Shown here in pieces: positions 8,959 to 17,369 of a DNA stretch of 64,000 nucleotides. The translations under genes were made by a program, and so were the position numbers. Source of the DNA: Clostridiales bacterium. GTDB lineage: Bacteria; Bacillota; Clostridia; Peptostreptococcales; Anaerovoracaceae. The DNA is taken from the NCBI GenBank assembly GCA_009911365.1, contig QXXF01000017.1:1-64000 (forward strand). The letters run 5' to 3'. Under the pieces are notes generated by a model. It was given only the letters and a program-made list of their open reading frames with translations, searched no databases and was not told the DNA's origin. The stretch's first letter is position 1; each line of letters starts with the position of its first letter.

Positions 8959-10650
8959 TTACGCTTTTATCACTGGATCAAGAGGTCTCGCTGTCCAGTC
9001 TGTGACCACTTCGATCACTGCCGGTTTACCTGCTTCCATGGCCTTTTTGATGGCCGGTGCGATATCCTCATCTCTTTCTATTCTGATGGCCATGGCACCG
9101 AATTCCTCTGCGATCTTCGTAAAGTTCACAGGCCCCAAGGTTGATAGTTCTTTTTCCTTGTCGATCTTATGCTGCTCCGTGGCAGGATCAAAGAACTCAT
9201 CAATACAGTCCACGCATTGTGCGTACAGAGAATTATTATTGATGATGGTAATGGTATTGATTCCATATTTGACAGCAGTGTCAATTTCCTGGAGATGGTA
9301 GAAATAGGCACCGTCTCCGCAGAAGCAGAACACCGGTCTGTCAGGCTCCGCACACTTCGCTCCAATGGATGCCAGAACAGACCATCCCAAGGAACCTGCC
9401 GCGCGAACGTATTTCTGTGAGGACTTCATCCTGATGGATCCTACTGACCATACTGCGGACCATCCGGTATCTGATACGACAATGGCATCGTCCGGCAACG
9501 CGTCACCAATTTCTTTGCACAGTCTGGCAGTGTTGCAGCCTTTCATGCCCTTTGCTTCCGAAGCCGCTTGAAGCTTTGCCACGTCAGAGACCCAGTCAGC
9601 TACTCGTTTTGTCCATGCCGCGTGTTTTGTTTCTCCAACTTCTGCTATGACCTGCTTCATCACCGTCTTGGCATCGCCACAAAGCCCCAGGGTGTTAGGA
9701 AAGTTCTTGCCGATCTGGGAACCTTCGATATCAATCTGAATAATCTGGGTCGCTCTGGCGGGGATCGTAAAATCCATAGTGGTCTGATCGGATACCTGCG
9801 CACCAATATAAATCACCAGATCCGCGTTGGCAACAGCTTTATTGGCGCAGTCCATTCCATAACCGCCAACAATTCCCGCCCATAATCCATGGTCTTCATT
9901 GATGGTCGTCTTGCCGTCCGGCGTTGTCACCACAGGCGCGTCGCATTTTTCCGCAAGCTGGGTGAGAACGTTTTCATCATCAGAATAAAATACGCCTCTT
10001 CCAGACACGATCACCGGTTTTTCTGCCTGTTCCACGAGCCTTGCCGCCTTCTCCACATTGGCTTGATCCGCTGCTGGCCGGAAGGCTGGATAAAATCGGT
10101 GGGCTTCTTCTGTCACAAAGGGTTCCTCCATGACTGCCGCTTCCCAAACTTCTCCGCCAACGCCAGACAGCTCAATATGCGCAGGCCTTGGATTTCCGGT
10201 GGTCACTTCCCGAAAACACTGCCTGATCAGATGCGGGAATTCCTGGTCATCCAAAAGCGGGACGTTATACTTTGTGACTCCTGAAAAATGAGCTGTATGA
10301 TTGGATTCCTGATAGGAATTCCTTTGCTGCAGCCAGGAAGGCTTGCACCCTGTCATGGCGATGACCGGCGAATTGCCCAGCCAAGCGTCATGAAGGCCCG
10401 CTGCGAGATTACATGCTCCGATGGACTGCGAAAAGCAAACTCCTGGCTTGCCAGAAACTCTTGCGTATCCATCGGCCATGTAGCCAACAGCAAGCTCGGA
10501 ATGCCCCAAAATCGGTTTTACACCATAGTCAGCTTCCAGATTGTTAATGAGTCTGTTTAACGCGTATTCCTGATAAAACAAATGTGTGATCCCGTTTTGC
10601 TTTAATGTATTTGCCAGATATTCTTGGCCTGTCATCTTTTTTTCTGCCAT
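8959..10650 (-). CDS. Thiamine-diphosphate-dependent enzyme, acetolactate synthase-like
   Basis: 563 residues with the three-domain layout of the pyruvate decarboxylase/acetolactate synthase family. The catalytic glutamate that activates ThDP is Glu52 in GHSELAVGYMADGYAR, at the same distance from the DGYAR motif as in acetolactate synthase. The magnesium/diphosphate motif is GDGAYFYHLQ...INNNS near residue 455. The family covers decarboxylases, carboligases and C-C lyases acting on 2-oxo acids or diketones, so the reaction is open. As the first gene of the operon, transcribed divergently from the HyuA genes, it may carry the committed step. The start has an AAGGAGAAGGA site. Confidence 0.83.
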   Translation of the reverse strand: MAEKKMTGQEYLANTLKQNGITHLFYQEYALNRLINNLEADYGVKPILGHSELAVGYMADGYARVSGKPGVCFSQSIGACNLAAGLHDAWLGNSPVIAMTGCKPSWLQQRNSYQESNHTAHFSGVTKYNVPLLDDQEFPHLIRQCFREVTTGNPRPAHIELSGVGGEVWEAAVMEEPFVTEEAHRFYPAFRPAADQANVEKAARLVEQAEKPVIVSGRGVFYSDDENVLTQLAEKCDAPVVTTPDGKTTINEDHGLWAGIVGGYGMDCANKAVANADLVIYIGAQVSDQTTMDFTIPARATQIIQIDIEGSQIGKNFPNTLGLCGDAKTVMKQVIAEVGETKHAAWTKRVADWVSDVAKLQAASEAKGMKGCNTARLCKEIGDALPDDAIVVSDTGWSAVWSVGSIRMKSSQKYVRAAGSLGWSVLASIGAKCAEPDRPVFCFCGDGAYFYHLQEIDTAVKYGINTITIINNNSLYAQCVDCIDEFFDPATEQHKIDKEKELSTLGPVNFTKIAEEFGAMAIRIERDEDIAPAIKKAMEAGKPAVIEVVTDWTARPLDPVIKA

Positions 10651-10931
10651 TTCTTCCTTCTCCTTTTCCTTTTACAATGAAATGATCGTTCCTTGTTCGT
10701 CATGTTCTCAGTATAGTAAAAATCCGTTTCCACAAATACCGACCATCGGATATTTGTTTCGTAGCCATAAGTATATTTTCATAGCTGTCTTTTACGGGTA
10801 TAATCTATCATATCCCTTAAAAATTAATAACCATTCCCATCGTAACGGCATACCGTAGTGGCATATATCTGGAAGGAAACCACAAAGCCACCACTAGGCC
10901 GATACTGTTGAGAAACGATAAGGAGGATGTT
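10651..10931. promoter_or_regulatory. Divergent promoter region of the catabolic island
   Basis: For the plus strand, TATAAT at 10799-10804 with a poor -35 (TTTTCA, 17-base spacer) precedes the first HyuA gene. For the minus strand, TATACT at 10715-10710 is a plausible -10 for the operon. The shared 18-bp element (10761-10778) lies between them, touching the plus-strand -35. A weak -35 with an element overlapping it is typical of an activator-dependent promoter. A-rich leaders fill the rest; no gene is seen. Confidence 0.5.
10761..10778. promoter_or_regulatory. Second copy of the shared 18-bp element
   Basis: GTAGCCATAAGTATATTT matches 151-168 at 17 of 18 bases. It overlaps the -35 of the HyuA promoter and lies about 50 bases upstream of the operon's -10, so a single bound activator could serve both directions. 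Confidence 0.5.
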
Positions 10932-12608
10932 ATGAGTTTGATATTAGGAATTGACACTGGCGGGACTTTTACGGACATCGTGGTCTGGGATTCTGCCCAA
11001 AATCGAGTGCTGCAAAAGGCAAAGGCTTTCACCACGCCCCATGATCTTGCCATAGGAATCAAGAATTGCATGGATGCCCTTGATTTGACCGCTTGTAGAT
11101 CGTTATCCGCCGTCCACCTGTCGACCACCCTCATGGTAAATGCGATTCTGGAAGACCGGCCACCTAAAATTGGTATCCTATTGATCGGAACCCACTTGTC
11201 GAAAAAATTACCTGTGGCAGTAAAATATGAACTGACTCGATATCGTTACCATGACAGCCATAAGCGTTTTTCCGCAAACCCGGCCACTTCTCGTCATCTT
11301 ATCCAGCTTTTCGATGAAGCTTGCCCACAAGTCCTGGTTTCTGCCTGCGGCACAAACTACCAAGATCTGAAAAAATCCGCGACCATCTATCTAAAAAGTC
11401 TGCTGCGTTCTGAAATCGTCTGCTGCTCTCATATCGCCGCTAACTCGGACTTTTATCAGCGCACACTCAATGCTGTGACTGCCATAGGCGCAATCCCCCT
11501 GATCACAAAATGGACAGCTTCCATCACCAGCGTCATCCGCAAGCATGGCATTTATGCGCCTATTCGAATACTGACAAACACCGGTTCCTTGGTTTCTCCT
11601 GACCAAGCCATTGCGGATCCCCTCAGTACAATCATGTCCGGCCCTGCGGCAAGCTTCATTGGTAGTCGCTGTCTGACAAAGGAAAAAGATTATCTGCTTC
11701 TGGATATGGGAGGCACCAGCTTGGATATCACCAGAGTAATCGAGCGAAACACAAGGTTTCGCACAATTGACACGCCCGTAGGAAACTACGCCTTTCATAT
11801 TAAAGCCCTGGACCTGCAATGCTTTGGCACAGGCGGAGACAGCCAGATCAAGCTGAATTCCATGGGTGATATTGTGGTAGGACCCGCAAAAGCCGTGCCT
11901 TTATGCGTGCTTGGAAGCCAGTATCCCCATTTAGCCAGCGAATTAGACAAGTATCGGCTTCCTGAAGGCTATGACTTGTGCACTGCCACGGAAACTGACT
12001 GTTTTTTCCTGCACCAAGATGTTTCCCATGTGACCCTGGCAAATGATGAGCGGGAAATCCTCCAACTGCTGTCTGAAGGTGCCCATTCCCTATTCTTTCT
12101 CGCTAACTATTTTGGCGTGGACGCAGATTTCCTTCACCTGGACAGATTGTTAAAAAAAGGTTATGTGGGCCGCGCATGCTTGACACCTACCGACATCCTC
12201 CACGCTGAAGGAAGCTTTAATCGCTGGGATTCCCAAACCTCCACGGTCGGCCTTTCCCTATTGGCATCCAGGAAGGGCTGCGCTCCGGCAGAATTCATAA
12301 AGGAAGTCAAAACCTTCATAACAAACCAGCTGTCTTTTTTCTGCATGCAGAGCATCGCCAGTTTTGAAGAGGAAAGCTTTCGCTTTAGCGATAGCCAGGC
12401 CACCATGTACCTGATTGAGAAATATCTCCACGATCGGCATGGGTTCGTCACATCGGATTTTTCTATTCAAAAACCTATCATAGGCCTCGGTGCGCCGGCA
12501 AAGGCCTGGCTTCCCGCAGTCGCAAAAAAACTTCATGCGCAATTGTCTCTTCCCGAGGATGGAGACGTAGCCTGCGCCATAGGCGCAGCAGCAGGAAGGG
12601 AGGAATGA
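10932..12608 (+). CDS. HyuA-type hydantoinase/oxoprolinase family protein (copy 1)
   Basis: 558 residues of the hydantoinase A/oxoprolinase family, an ASKHA-like ATPase fold. It opens with LGIDTGGTFTDIVVWD, the phosphate-1 type motif; a second glycine-rich motif, LLLDMGGTSLDITRV, starts the second half; an AAGRE-type ending follows a conserved GLGAPAKAWLP segment. Relatives hydrolyse or carboxylate using ATP (N-methylhydantoin, 5-oxoproline, acetone). No HyuB partner is present in the window. The ATG at 10932 follows AGGAGG at 10921. It is paralogous to the next gene, four bases downstream, and transcribed divergently from the seven-gene operon. Confidence 0.78.
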   Translation: MSLILGIDTGGTFTDIVVWDSAQNRVLQKAKAFTTPHDLAIGIKNCMDALDLTACRSLSAVHLSTTLMVNAILEDRPPKIGILLIGTHLSKKLPVAVKYELTRYRYHDSHKRFSANPATSRHLIQLFDEACPQVLVSACGTNYQDLKKSATIYLKSLLRSEIVCCSHIAANSDFYQRTLNAVTAIGAIPLITKWTASITSVIRKHGIYAPIRILTNTGSLVSPDQAIADPLSTIMSGPAASFIGSRCLTKEKDYLLLDMGGTSLDITRVIERNTRFRTIDTPVGNYAFHIKALDLQCFGTGGDSQIKLNSMGDIVVGPAKAVPLCVLGSQYPHLASELDKYRLPEGYDLCTATETDCFFLHQDVSHVTLANDEREILQLLSEGAHSLFFLANYFGVDADFLHLDRLLKKGYVGRACLTPTDILHAEGSFNRWDSQTSTVGLSLLASRKGCAPAEFIKEVKTFITNQLSFFCMQSIASFEEESFRFSDSQATMYLIEKYLHDRHGFVTSDFSIQKPIIGLGAPAKAWLPAVAKKLHAQLSLPEDGDVACAIGAAAGREE

Positions 12609-12612
12609 GGAA

Positions 12613-14598
12613 ATGATACGAAAGGAACAGGAACGTGCCTCTTATATTTTAGGAATTGATACGGGCGGCACCTTTACAGACTGTGTAATCTTAGACTCGG
12701 AAAGCAAGGAAATCATTTGCTTTTCAAAGGCCCTGACCACAAAAGATGATTTGAAAATAGGGATCCAAAATTCGCTTTATGGATTAAAGTTTCATGACTT
12801 TGAAAAAATCGCCCTAGTCTGCCTGTCCACAACACTAGCAACCAATGCCATTGTGGAAGGCAAGGGCCACAAAACGGGTTTGGTCTTGATGGGCAAGGAA
12901 TTGAACGAGCCTCTGCCCGCCGATGAATGCTGCTTTGTCAAAGGAAAGGTGGATATCAAAGGCGTTATTGTGGAAAACATTGACCAGAAAGAGATCCTGG
13001 ACACGGCCAGGTATTTGGAAGGCAAGGTAGAGTCCATCGCCATATCTTGTTATGCGAGCGTACGTAACCCAAAGCTGGAACAAGCCGTAAAAAAGCTGAT
13101 GGCAAAGGCTACGGACATGCCTCTGTTCTGCGCTCATGAGCTCACAGGCTCCCTGGGTTTTCTGGAACGAACCATCACATCTGCGCTCAACGCTTGCCTT
13201 GTTAAAATCATCCGTGATTTTATCTGCTCCACGGAATCCGTTTTGGCAGGTAATCAGATCAAAGCCCCCATTATGGTTGTCAAAGGCGATGGCAGCCTGA
13301 TGCATGCCTCCATGGCAATGGAGCGGCCGATCGAAACCGTCCTTTCCGGTCCTGCTGCCAGCGCCATTGGCGCGCGCCACCTTAGTGGCCTGGAAGATGC
13401 CCTGATCATCGACATGGGTGGAACCACATCAGATATAGCCAGCCTCCATCAGGGAACGGTTGACATCTGCCCTGAAGGCGCAGTGGTAGGCGGATGGCTT
13501 ACAAAAGTCAAAGCGGTTCGTGTACATGCGTATGGATTGGGCGGCGATAGCTTGATCCAATGCGGTGCGTCCCAGGCTTTGACCATTGGCCCGGAAAAAG
13601 CAGAGCCTTTATGTGTCACATCGACGCTTTGTTCCAATGTGATGGAAGAATTGGAAAGACTCTTTAGGTCCTGTGAGCCAGCTACGCTAACATCCGTTTG
13701 CCTCTACCGTCAGGGAAACATTTCCTCGTGTATGGCTTTCAGTCAGACGGAACGGCAGATCTTCGAAGCAATAGGGGGCGGTGCTTTATGCCAACCCACT
13801 ATCGCAGGCTTGCTGCATATGGCACCCGATGCTTTAAACCTGGAACGCCTAGTAAAGACTGGCGCTTTGATTCGATGCTCCATAACGCCCACCGATCTCC
13901 TCCATGCCATGGGCAGCTATGCGGCCTTCGATACCAAGGCTTCCAAAAAGGGCATCGTAATCCTGGCTCGGGCCTCTGGTTTTGGAACCAAAGCGTTTCT
14001 AAGAGCTGCCGCTGATCAATTTTGGAAACAGCTGTACCGGTTCTGCCTCCAAAGCTGCGCAGCCTTTGAGGGGCATGATTTCGATCTTTCTCGTGATAAA
14101 TCAGCTCTATATCTACTAGAGAAAGCTTTCTCACAGGATCCAGAGGATTTTCTGCTTGCGGATTTCACATTGAACAGGCCTATTGTAGGGGTAGGAGCTC
14201 CGATCCACGCCTGGATGCCGAAAGTCGCGAAAAAGCTCCATGCGCCGCTCTTGATCCCAAAGTACGCGGAGGTCACCAATGCCATTGGGGCTGCTCTTGG
14301 AAAGATCACACAATCCGCTGCCGCCACCATACGCCCGGTGAAAAATAGCGAAGAATTCATTCTCTATTCACCTCAGGAAACCCTCACATTTTGTGATCTC
14401 GACCATGCGGTGGAACACGCAAAAAAAGTACTTGCCCAGGAAGTAAAAGTTCTCGCCAGAGATGCTGGTGGAAGCAATATTGATGTGACTGTGGGTGTCA
14501 CGTCAATCTACACCCAAGCGTTCAACGCAAAAAAGAAAAATTACATTGAAACAAAGATAGAAGCTTTCGCAGTCGCCTTACCTAGCGTTTTCGCTTAG
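12613..14598 (+). CDS. HyuA-type hydantoinase/oxoprolinase family protein (copy 2, extended)
   Basis: 661 residues, same family and motif order as the preceding gene: LGIDTGGTFTDCVILD at the start, LIIDMGGTTSDIASL in the middle and VGVGAPIHAWMPKVAKKLHA near residue 535. It is about 100 residues longer at the C-terminus; this extension (VTVGVTSIYTQAF region) has no counterpart in copy 1. Co-transcription with copy 1 is almost certain from the four-base gap. Two diverged HyuA copies without HyuB suggest a heteromeric ATP-dependent enzyme or chaperone-like activator, but this is inference. Confidence 0.78.
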   Translation: MIRKEQERASYILGIDTGGTFTDCVILDSESKEIICFSKALTTKDDLKIGIQNSLYGLKFHDFEKIALVCLSTTLATNAIVEGKGHKTGLVLMGKELNEPLPADECCFVKGKVDIKGVIVENIDQKEILDTARYLEGKVESIAISCYASVRNPKLEQAVKKLMAKATDMPLFCAHELTGSLGFLERTITSALNACLVKIIRDFICSTESVLAGNQIKAPIMVVKGDGSLMHASMAMERPIETVLSGPAASAIGARHLSGLEDALIIDMGGTTSDIASLHQGTVDICPEGAVVGGWLTKVKAVRVHAYGLGGDSLIQCGASQALTIGPEKAEPLCVTSTLCSNVMEELERLFRSCEPATLTSVCLYRQGNISSCMAFSQTERQIFEAIGGGALCQPTIAGLLHMAPDALNLERLVKTGALIRCSITPTDLLHAMGSYAAFDTKASKKGIVILARASGFGTKAFLRAAADQFWKQLYRFCLQSCAAFEGHDFDLSRDKSALYLLEKAFSQDPEDFLLADFTLNRPIVGVGAPIHAWMPKVAKKLHAPLLIPKYAEVTNAIGAALGKITQSAAATIRPVKNSEEFILYSPQETLTFCDLDHAVEHAKKVLAQEVKVLARDAGGSNIDVTVGVTSIYTQAFNAKKKNYIETKIEAFAVALPSVFA

Positions 14599-14605
14599 TA
14601 CCAAC

Positions 14606-14668
14606 AAAAAAGCAGGAGCCGCCCCTCAGACCGACACTTTCGGCCCGAGACAGCAGCTCCTGTTTTTT
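14606..14668. terminator. Bidirectional terminator
   Basis: CAGGAGC at 14613-14619 pairs with GCTCCTG at 14656-14662, flanked by an A-run on the left and a T-run on the right, with a smaller inner hairpin. It separates the convergent HyuA and superoxide reductase genes and can stop transcription in both directions. Confidence 0.75.
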
Positions 14669-14675
14669 CATTTTT

Positions 14676-15056
14676 TTACAGTTCTTTCATCCACAGCCCA
14701 TGGAGATTGCAGTATTCGTAAACCGCTGCCGGCTTGTCCCCTTCACAAACGCAGAACTCCGCTTTCGGCTCATCTGCCGCCGTCAGCTTTTTCAACTGGC
14801 CGCCATGCTCGGTTTCCAGATAAAGCCACTGGATCAGATGTTCTTCTGTCATTGGATGAGTTGTGGAACCCACACATGCGCTCACCTTGTCCCCATTGAC
14901 TTCTACTACCGGAACATGCTTTTCTGTAGCTGCGTCCGTGGTATTGGCTTTCAGTTCTTTCATCTTTTCACCGCAGCATACCACAGGCACGCCTTTATCC
15001 TCGATCATCGTAATGATATTGCCGCAATGCTCGCATTTAAAAAATCTTGCTTTCAT
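14676..15056 (-). CDS. dfx: Desulfoferrodoxin (two-iron superoxide reductase)
   Basis: 126 residues. The N-terminal desulforedoxin-like domain has Cys 8, 11, 27 and 28 (CxxC...CC) holding a rubredoxin-type iron. The neelaredoxin-like domain follows, with the HVPVV histidine, the HPMTEEHLIQWL segment and the closing CNLHGLW cysteine and histidine that ligate the catalytic iron. The enzyme reduces superoxide to hydrogen peroxide in the cytoplasm of anaerobes without releasing oxygen. It lies 18 bases downstream of thioredoxin on the same strand, consistent with an oxidative-stress operon. Confidence 0.95.
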   Translation of the reverse strand: MKARFFKCEHCGNIITMIEDKGVPVVCCGEKMKELKANTTDAATEKHVPVVEVNGDKVSACVGSTTHPMTEEHLIQWLYLETEHGGQLKKLTAADEPKAEFCVCEGDKPAAVYEYCNLHGLWMKEL

Positions 15057-15074
15057 CTTCTATTCCTCCCTTAC

Positions 15075-15383
15075 TTATTTTAACATTTTCTCAATGGATT
15101 CTTTTGGCACCAGACCCACAGAAGTTTCCTTCGGCTGTCCGTTCTCAAAGAGAACCACTGTTGGAATGCTCATGATGCCATATTTCATCGCCAGCTCCTG
15201 CTGCTCGTCAATGTTGATTTTCCCAACCTTGATCGCTTCATTTTCTTCGGCGATTTGATCGATCACAGGACCCATCATTTTGCAGGGGCCGCACCATGCC
15301 GCCCAAAAATCAATGAGTACTGGCTGCTGCGCGGTCAGCACTTCTGCTTCAAAATTATCTTTTGTGATTGTCATAACTGCCAT
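15075..15383 (-). CDS. trxA: Thioredoxin
   Basis: 102 residues, full-length thioredoxin fold with the redox motif WCGPCK and the cis-proline segment MSIPTVVLFENG. It reduces disulfides in cytoplasmic proteins. The ATG at 15383 is chosen because GGAGGA at 15391-15396 stands seven bases before it; an in-frame ATG at 15398 overlaps that site. It is first in a two-gene unit with the superoxide reductase. Confidence 0.93.
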   Translation of the reverse strand: MAVMTITKDNFEAEVLTAQQPVLIDFWAAWCGPCKMMGPVIDQIAEENEAIKVGKINIDEQQELAMKYGIMSIPTVVLFENGQPKETSVGLVPKESIEKMLK

Positions 15384-15502
15384 GGTATTATCCTCCATAT
15401 CTTCCCTTTTCTATGCGCTTAACATTATGATACCCAAAATATCCCCTTTTCAATCACTAAATATTAGCAAGTTATTTTTTTCTTGTTTTCAGCAGTCTCG
15501 CC

Positions 15503-15531
15503 TTGCGAAAATTTTTCTTACATTATATAAT
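15503..15531 (+). promoter_or_regulatory. Sigma-A type promoter of the sigma-54 activator gene
   Basis: TTGCGA at 15503-15508 and TATAAT at 15526-15531, spacer 17. Downstream, ATTGGT at 15569-15574 and ACCAAT at 15586-15591 form an inverted repeat in the leader that could be an operator. Confidence 0.6.
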
Positions 15532-15626
15532 GATGACACTAGGGCCTGGGTCTTGTTTTCTATAACAGATTGGTACGATAAAGAGACCAATTGATACTGG
15601 CACTACCGCGGAGAAAGGTGATACTC

Positions 15627-17006
15627 ATGAAACGATTTCTCGATACATTATCAGCCGTTGAGCTGGTTCCCATATTAAACAGCATCGATGATGCGATCTT
15701 CATTGACAGCAGTGAAGGTTACGCTCTTTGGTGCAACGAGGCGTGCAAAGAATTGTACAAAGTGGGACCCGATGATATTTACGGGGTCCACGTTTCTGAA
15801 CTGGAAAAAAGCGGCATCTTTGCCCCTTCTGTGGCCAAGCTGGTCATGGAAAAGGAAGAGGAGGTCACCATTGTCCATGAAAATAAAGAGGGGAAAAAGC
15901 TGCTTTCCACCGGCACACCCATCTTTGATCAAAACGGAGATCTGAGCAAGATTGTCACCACTTCCAGAGACATCACAGAACTCATCCATTTACAAAGTCA
16001 GCTGGAATCTGTGCAAAAGACCCTGCAGCAAATTGAGTCTCTGGAAAACTTCATCAACGACAACATCATCGCCAGCAGCCGGGCCATGCGCAATGTGTTT
16101 CAGCTGGCGCAGCGATTGGCCAGTGTGGATTCCACAGTTCTGATCACTGGAGAATCCGGCGTTGGCAAAGGGGTCATCGCTAGGATGCTCCACGAAAAGG
16201 GCACTCGCCGGGACTTTCCCTTTATCACCGTCAACTGCGGAGCCATCCCGGAAAGCTTGATCGAATCAGAGCTTTTCGGATATGAAAAGGGAGCCTTTAC
16301 TGGTTCTCGTATCGAGGGGAAAAAGGGCCTCTTTGAAGCAGCCCAAAACGGGACCATCTTTTTAGATGAAATTTCCGAACTGCCTCTGAACCTGCAGGTA
16401 AAGCTGCTGCAGGTCATTCAAGAGCGGGTGCTGATCCGGGTAGGCGGTGTCAAAGGCGTTCCCATCAACGTGCGCATCGTCTCTGCCACTAACAAAGAAT
16501 TGCTTCGGCTGGTTCAGGAGCAGAAATTCCGGGAGGACCTATACTATCGGCTTAACGTGGTTCCCATCAACGTGCCGCCCCTGCGGGAGCGGCCGGAAGA
16601 CATCCTGCCCTTGATTCAATCTTACCTGCAGCAATACAACAAAAAACTCAACGAAAACAAAACCATGGATCCGTCGGCACTGTCCTTGCTGCTGCGGTAT
16701 CCATGGCCGGGAAACATCCGGGAACTGCAAAATATGATGGAGCGCCTTATCCTGACCACGAAAGATGAAGTGATCACAGAAAACAATCTTCCAGTTTTTA
16801 TGCAGAATTCAACCCAGAGCCAGCCACCGCAGCCAGATGACCTATCCCTCAACGGTGCGTTGGAACGAGCGGAAAAAGAGATCCTCACCCGTACCATGGC
16901 AAAGCACAAATCCACCAGGGCCATCGCAAAGGCCTTAAAAGTCAGCCAGCCTACCATCGTACGAAAGCTGCGCAAACATGGCCTGACAATCAGTGATACA
17001 AATTAG
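15627..17006 (+). CDS. PAS domain sigma-54-dependent transcriptional activator
   Basis: 459 residues. A PAS sensor domain (about 10-125) is followed by a short coiled coil, an AAA+ domain with Walker A GESGVGKG, the sigma-54 contact loop GAFTGS and Walker B TIFLDEI, and a C-terminal Fis-type helix-turn-helix (TRAIAKALKVSQPTIVRKL). It opens sigma-54 promoter complexes with ATP, probably when the PAS domain binds a small ligand. A perfect -24/-12 promoter lies 273 bases after the gene, ahead of the aldehyde dehydrogenase and aminotransferase genes, so these are its likely targets. The ATG at 15627 has a GAAAGGTG site; the longer frame start at 15591 has none. Confidence 0.92.
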   Translation: MKRFLDTLSAVELVPILNSIDDAIFIDSSEGYALWCNEACKELYKVGPDDIYGVHVSELEKSGIFAPSVAKLVMEKEEEVTIVHENKEGKKLLSTGTPIFDQNGDLSKIVTTSRDITELIHLQSQLESVQKTLQQIESLENFINDNIIASSRAMRNVFQLAQRLASVDSTVLITGESGVGKGVIARMLHEKGTRRDFPFITVNCGAIPESLIESELFGYEKGAFTGSRIEGKKGLFEAAQNGTIFLDEISELPLNLQVKLLQVIQERVLIRVGGVKGVPINVRIVSATNKELLRLVQEQKFREDLYYRLNVVPINVPPLRERPEDILPLIQSYLQQYNKKLNENKTMDPSALSLLLRYPWPGNIRELQNMMERLILTTKDEVITENNLPVFMQNSTQSQPPQPDDLSLNGALERAEKEILTRTMAKHKSTRAIAKALKVSQPTIVRKLRKHGLTISDTN

Positions 17007-17024
17007 TATCACTGATTCTTTTTT
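16988..17024 (+). terminator. Terminator overlapping the activator's stop codon; possible activator site
   Basis: AATCAGTGATAC at 16988-16999 and GTATCACTGATT at 17006-17017 form a perfect 12-bp inverted repeat with a six-base loop, followed by C and six T. The TAG stop codon falls in the loop/right arm. It reads as an intrinsic terminator, yet the symmetric GTATCAC halves recur nearby (17103-17108; TGATAC at 15592-15597), so it may also bind the activator. Confidence 0.7.
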
Positions 17025-17369
17025 GCATCATATCAAAAACCCCTTGATTTCAATAGCTTTCAAGGAAACAAAAAAATCCTCTCTGTATTTGATTCTTTTT
17101 TGTATCACTCCCATTTTTATTTTGCATTTTTTTAGGTCAATCTCGCACGCCCTTACATATGTATACATTATATTTTTTTCGTTCCACCATATAAACACAT
17201 TGAAATTTCAACGGTTTTCGTCTCTGCTTTTCTAGCTGTGCCACATTCCTTTAACATTCACGGATTTTTTCTTTACTTTGGCACACCGATTGCTTTTAAT
17301 ATTGACAACAAAACAGATGTTAGGTGTTACCGCCTTTCATGATTAACCATTCGTAAGGAGGATTGAAAA
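17007..17369 (+). promoter_or_regulatory. T-rich regulatory region with a sigma-54 promoter
   Basis: TGGCAC at 17279-17284, five bases, then TTGCT at 17290-17294 is a full -24/-12 sigma-54 promoter with the invariant GG and GC ten bases apart. It lies about 75 bases before the aldehyde dehydrogenase start. The remaining upstream 270 bases are T-rich, contain a GTATCACT half-site near 17102 and no gene; this is where an enhancer-binding activator would dock. Confidence 0.88.
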
